Below, in pieces: positions 7,733 to 10,602 of a stretch of DNA of 10,602 bases. The notes beneath the pieces are model-generated. The model worked only from the letters and a program-made list of their open reading frames with translations. It was not told the DNA's origin and did not search any database. The translations under genes were made by a program, and so were the position numbers. Position 1 is the stretch's first letter, and each line of letters begins with the position of its first letter. The stretch is from assembly GCA_003229495.1 (NCBI GenBank), contig QIEB01000480.1, positions 1-10,602 on the forward strand. The letters are read 5' to 3'. The DNA is from Flammeovirgaceae bacterium. GTDB taxonomy: Bacteria; Bacteroidota; Bacteroidia; Cytophagales; Cyclobacteriaceae.

Positions 7733-7758
7733 CCATTGTGACGCCGCCGTAACAAGGG
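7733..7758. repeat. 26-bp imperfect inverted repeat, possible operator
   Basis: CCaTTGTgACG (7733-7743) and CGTaACAAgGG (7748-7758) are inverted repeats around a CCGC centre, with 9 of 11 positions complementary. It is a GC-rich island in an AT-rich intergenic region between the divergent FAS1 and propeller genes. It lacks a T-run, so it is not a terminator. A dimeric regulator site or an mRNA leader hairpin are both possible. Confidence 0.4.
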
Positions 7759-7768
7759 ATTCTTATTT

Positions 7769-7831
7769 TGATAAGATCATTTTGATATTTGTTCAATTGA
7801 TAATTAGGAATGATAGTTTATTTCGTTGATG
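7769..7831 (+). repeat. Iterated TGATA repeats upstream of the propeller genes
   Basis: TGATA occurs at 7769-7773, 7783-7787, 7798-7802 and 7811-7815, with a TGATG variant at 7827-7831. The spacings are 14, 15, 13 and 16 bp. The first two copies sit in an identical 9-mer, ATTTTGATA (7765-7773 and 7779-7787). The array ends 25 bp before the ATG at 7857, the right place for regulator binding. AT-rich composition makes chance a real alternative. Confidence 0.35.
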
Positions 7832-7856
7832 TTCACTTATTATATAATACCTAACA

Positions 7857-9158
7857 ATGGCATCATTTGGCAAAAATATTTGGTTGGCGGTTTTTACAGT
7901 AATGCTGTTAACAATACGAATTTTACCTGGTTTTTCTCAGGAAAATGATATTCTCATGGTTGAGGTGGTTGAATATCCGGGGACAGACCCTGTCATGTGG
8001 GATGGCTTGTATGCTGCCAGTGACGGAAAGGTTTATTCCGCCCTGATAAGCGAAGGAACAAGTGCTCATTTTTATAGGTACGATCCTATGGAAAACGAGA
8101 ATATCCTTTTGGTGGATATGGCTGAATTTCTTGGAGAGAGGGGAAAAGGAATCAGAACCCAAGCCAAATTGCATAACAAGCCGGTTGAAGACGATGAAGG
8201 CAATATTTATTATGTTTCCATGAATAACGGGAGCGGACCGCGTTCCTTTGATTTCACAAGTTGGCAGGGAGGGCATTGGATGAAATATGATCCGAAAAAT
8301 AATAAAACAGAGGATTTGGGATTGGTTGATCAGGGAATCGGAAACTATCCGCTCGCCATTGACAAAAAGAACGGATATCTTTTCGGAATAGGTTTTACAG
8401 GATATTTTTATCGTTTTAATCTTAAAACCCGGGTTACAAAAAATTTGGGTCGTGTCAGTAACTGGGATATTTGTCGTAGCATTTTCTGCGATGATCAAGG
8501 CAATGTTTATATGAGTTTCCCTACTGCCAGGGTGGCTAAGTACCATGCGAAAAAGGGAAAAGTATATGAAACCTCACTTCGAACCCCATATGACCCTTCC
8601 ATTTTTCCAACGCAGTTAAACAATCCGATGATCGACAGGACATATGACTGGCGCGCTGTGGAGTGGGATCCCATTGATAAAGTAGCTTACGGTATCACCT
8701 GTGGTAGTGGATCCATTTTATTTCGATTCGATCCGCACAAAGGCCCAGAAGGAGAAATAACGCCACTATCAAGAATGTGTGACAGTAAATATTTAGAGGG
8801 GGATCAAAAAAATATACCCTATTCCACCTTAGCATTTGCCATCGATTACAGGAAAAAGAAAGTCTATTTTGCCCCTTCCGCCAGAGGGTTTGACATTCAG
8901 GGATATGAAGAGACTTTTGGAAGTTCAGAGGGCCATCATCTTTTGATGTACGATTTAAAAGCAAACAAAAGAATAGATCTGGGTAAAATGCAGACAGCAG
9001 ACGGACGCAAAATATTCGGATGTGAAGCAGCTTCAGTTGCACCCGATGGTACGGTTTATATTTGCGGGCAGGTAGAGGTTAAGGACAAGAACAAAGCAAC
9101 CAGGATGATTGGTGATACGCCAGTTGCTTTACACCTGATTGTTTACAAGCCTCAATAA
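7857..9158 (+). CDS. Secreted seven-bladed beta-propeller-like protein (first of tandem pair)
   Basis: This 433-residue protein is not recognised as a named family. Residues 1-28 look like a Sec signal peptide (hydrophobic core AVFTVMLLTI, cleavage likely after GFSQ). The rest parses into seven repeats of the form DGxVY...(Y/F)xYDP...xLGxv, at about residues 48-88, 103-157, 162-205, 206-247, 264-307, 322-378 and 386-431. Examples are HFYRYDP, HWMKYDP, YFYRFNL, ILFRFDP and HLLMYDL. This predicts a seven-bladed propeller of the WD40/quinoprotein type, located in the periplasm or outside the cell. Blades 2 and 6 carry insertions. His106, in HNKPVEDDEGNIY, is at the same residue number as a histidine in the next protein. 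Context suggests co-transcription with that gene, 39 bp downstream. Enzyme, carbohydrate-binding and structural roles are all open. The ATG is preceded by AT-rich DNA without Shine-Dalgarno. Confidence 0.85.
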   Translation: MASFGKNIWLAVFTVMLLTIRILPGFSQENDILMVEVVEYPGTDPVMWDGLYAASDGKVYSALISEGTSAHFYRYDPMENENILLVDMAEFLGERGKGIRTQAKLHNKPVEDDEGNIYYVSMNNGSGPRSFDFTSWQGGHWMKYDPKNNKTEDLGLVDQGIGNYPLAIDKKNGYLFGIGFTGYFYRFNLKTRVTKNLGRVSNWDICRSIFCDDQGNVYMSFPTARVAKYHAKKGKVYETSLRTPYDPSIFPTQLNNPMIDRTYDWRAVEWDPIDKVAYGITCGSGSILFRFDPHKGPEGEITPLSRMCDSKYLEGDQKNIPYSTLAFAIDYRKKKVYFAPSARGFDIQGYEETFGSSEGHHLLMYDLKANKRIDLGKMQTADGRKIFGCEAASVAPDGTVYICGQVEVKDKNKATRMIGDTPVALHLIVYKPQ

Positions 9159-9197
9159 CTAATCTATGATCATTGAAATGAAAAGGAACAAAGACCA

Positions 9198-10484
9198 ATG
9201 GACATCTATAGAATAAAAAAAACTGCCTCATTCATTTTATTGGTTCAAGCTTTGTTGCTTACCAATCATCTGTATGCTCAGGACTGGATGACCCATGTAA
9301 TGCAAAATCGGCAACGGGTAGATTTGAGGGACCTGGGATATCCTGACGTCAATGAAATTCCCGTTAATAGTAGCGCGGTAACCTCTTTGCTAACAGCAGG
9401 GGACGGAATAATTTATGGTTGTACCAGTGGGGAAGAAGCCTATTTATTCCTGTTCGATCCAAAAATAAATAAGGTCAAACATCTGGGAAAAATTCCCGGG
9501 CATTCAGGCGTCCACCATTCTTTGGTAGAAGATAGGGATGGTAATATTTATATAGGGTCAGGTAAAAATATGTTCGAAGATTTTTCTTTGTCTGAGCGGG
9601 GTGAAGGCAATGATGCATTGGATGTTACATTATGGAAAGATATAAAAAGAAGTTTCAGCGATTATCCCGGCGGGAATTTGTATAGATATAGTCCCGCTGA
9701 AAGCAATGAAAAAGTAAAACTTGCCAATATGAATTGCGAATTGGAGGATTTGGGTAGGCCGTTAGCCAATAATTCCATTTATGCACTTACTATTAATCCG
9801 GACGGCGATGAGATTTACGGTATTACCTATCCTGATGGTCATTTCTTTATATATAATATAGCTACCAATAAAACAACGGACCTGGGAGAAATCGATTCCC
9901 AGAAAGTTTATCATGGGCCTGAACGGCATTGGAGAACATTGTCAAGGGCCCTTGTTTGTGATGATTCCGGCAGGGTCTTCTTTTCCGGCACCAAGGGAAT
10001 GTTAAGCTACTATGATCCAATGGCAGGAGATCTGGTCTCTACTAATATTGAAATACCTGGAGATTATTACTACCTACAATTTTATAAAGACTATACCGCC
10101 GTCGAATATTTTGCCAAAGACAAAAATGGGTTGATTTATGGTGGGACCACTGACGGGTACCTTTTCTCTTTAGACACCCAAACTACGGAATTGGTAAACC
10201 TGGGTAAAGTAAGGGAATCGCGACGACTTAGATGCTTGACGGTTGGTCAGAATGGTAATGTATATATTATGGCCGGAGAGCAGTCGGCTTCCAGACCTTG
10301 TCAATTTTATATGTACAATCCTCAAACTCACGGATTCGAAAACCTGGGGATGTTAGCGGTTGATCGAAGTCCTTATTACTACTGGCGCGGTCAACAATTC
10401 GATAGTATGACTACAGGTTTGGATGGAACCATTTATTTGGGTGAGAGTGAACGCAAATCACATTTGTTCCTTTTTTTCCCATGA
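9198..10484 (+). CDS. Secreted seven-bladed beta-propeller-like protein (second of tandem pair)
   Basis: This 428-residue protein has a signal peptide ending LYAQD (cleavage likely after residue 27). Seven repeats are visible at about residues 59-98, 105-187, 192-232, 244-286, 298-338, 342-388 and 398-427. Recurring units are YLFLFDP...KHLGKI, FFIYNI...TDLGEI, YLFSLDT...VNLGKV and FYMYNP...ENLGML. Blade 2 is enlarged by about 35 residues (121-158). It shares anchors with the upstream protein: H-x4-ED-x2-GNIY at residues 106-118 in both, and RALVCDDSGRVFFS (250-263) against RSIFCDDQGNVYMS (207-220). The two are therefore paralogues that have diverged strongly elsewhere. AAGGA at 9183-9187, 10 bp before the ATG, is the clearest Shine-Dalgarno-like site in the window. 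HWR (244-246) and YYYWRGQQFD (393-402) are aromatic patches that could line a binding site. Function is unknown. Confidence 0.86.
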   Translation: MDIYRIKKTASFILLVQALLLTNHLYAQDWMTHVMQNRQRVDLRDLGYPDVNEIPVNSSAVTSLLTAGDGIIYGCTSGEEAYLFLFDPKINKVKHLGKIPGHSGVHHSLVEDRDGNIYIGSGKNMFEDFSLSERGEGNDALDVTLWKDIKRSFSDYPGGNLYRYSPAESNEKVKLANMNCELEDLGRPLANNSIYALTINPDGDEIYGITYPDGHFFIYNIATNKTTDLGEIDSQKVYHGPERHWRTLSRALVCDDSGRVFFSGTKGMLSYYDPMAGDLVSTNIEIPGDYYYLQFYKDYTAVEYFAKDKNGLIYGGTTDGYLFSLDTQTTELVNLGKVRESRRLRCLTVGQNGNVYIMAGEQSASRPCQFYMYNPQTHGFENLGMLAVDRSPYYYWRGQQFDSMTTGLDGTIYLGESERKSHLFLFFP

Positions 10485-10500
10485 CCTACAGCAAATAGGA

Positions 10501-10531
10501 TTTGGAGGCCCACTGACTAAGCCTAAAATAG
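10501..10531 (+). promoter_or_regulatory. Candidate promoter for the gene starting at 10560
   Basis: TTTG (10501-10504) is followed after exactly 19 bp by TAAAATAG (10524-10531), two mismatches from TAnnTTTG. The end of the -7 box is 28 bp before ATG 10560. The same DNA can form a small hairpin, AGCCTA/TAGGTT around AAA (10520-10534), before a T6 run (10538-10543). A weak terminator for the propeller genes is therefore the alternative reading. Confidence 0.35.
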
Positions 10532-10559
10532 GTTGCCTTTTTTCCAAACACAAACAAAG

Positions 10560-10602
10560 ATGGAAAATAGAACAACACGAAAAGTATTTGACTTGGAGTT
10601 AA
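10560..10602 (+). CDS. Possible start of a further gene (14 codons visible)
   Basis: An ATG at 10560 opens a frame that reads MENRTTRKVFDLEL to the window edge without a stop. It lies 75 bp after the second propeller gene on the same strand, and a promoter-like pair of boxes precedes it. The upstream CAAACACAAACAAAG is A-rich, as is common before Bacteroidota start codons. There are too few residues to assign a family, and it could be a chance ATG. Confidence 0.45.
   Translation, partial: MENRTTRKVFDLEL

Noticed and set aside
7843..7848. TATAAT as a -10 box of the first propeller gene
   Set aside because: It ends only 8 bp before the ATG and has no partner upstream; it is likely chance in AT-rich DNA.
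9166..9198. Upstream ATGs at 9166 and 9178 as alternative starts of the second propeller gene
   Set aside because: Both are out of frame with it. The start at 9198 gives a proper signal peptide and has AAGGA at a usable distance.
10520..10543. Hairpin plus T6 as a terminator of the propeller genes
   Set aside because: The stem is only six pairs with a G-U, and three bases separate it from the T-run; it is too weak to call and overlaps a promoter-like pair.

Overview
The window looks like chromosomal DNA from a member of the Bacteroidota, probably a Cytophagales-type aerobic heterotroph. This is inferred from four things: Shine-Dalgarno sites are almost absent, there are TAnnTTTG-like -7 boxes, secreted proteins have signal peptides ending in ...FSQ/E or ...YAQ/D, and there is a FAS1 lipoprotein. 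No species can be named from the sequence alone.

Layout. Positions 1-986 (minus) hold the N-terminal 328 codons of a DASS/SLC13 anion:Na+ symporter that runs off the left edge. A 157-bp divergent intergenic region (987-1143) follows, with a perfect 12-bp palindrome just upstream of a -7-like box. Positions 1144-7002 (plus) form a compact four-gene unit: a MarR-type regulator, fadN (3-hydroxyacyl-CoA dehydrogenase/enoyl-CoA hydratase), fadA (thiolase) and fadE (acyl-CoA dehydrogenase). It is closed by a strong intrinsic terminator whose U-tract is also the last codons of a convergent gene. That gene, 7047-7616 (minus), encodes a small FAS1 (fasciclin) lipoprotein. After a 240-bp regulatory-looking intergenic region come two tandem, distantly paralogous secreted proteins (7857-9158 and 9198-10484), each of which parses into seven beta-propeller blades. 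The first 14 codons of a further gene may begin at 10560.

How the genes work together. FadE oxidises acyl-CoA to trans-2-enoyl-CoA, the C-terminal crotonase half of FadN hydrates it, the N-terminal half of FadN oxidises the 3-hydroxyacyl-CoA, and FadA releases acetyl-CoA. The unit is therefore a complete beta-oxidation spiral, lacking only acyl-CoA ligase and ETF, neither of which is in the window. Gene order and protein architecture match the Bacillus subtilis fadN-fadA-fadE operon. There the regulator is an unlinked TetR-type FadR; here a MarR-type protein leads the operon and its 3' end overlaps fadN by 20 bp, which suggests local autoregulated control. The two propeller proteins are likely envelope or periplasmic proteins of unknown function and form the least understood part of the window.

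No tRNA, rRNA, CRISPR array, insertion sequence or phage gene was recognised. No stretch longer than 240 bp lacks a gene.
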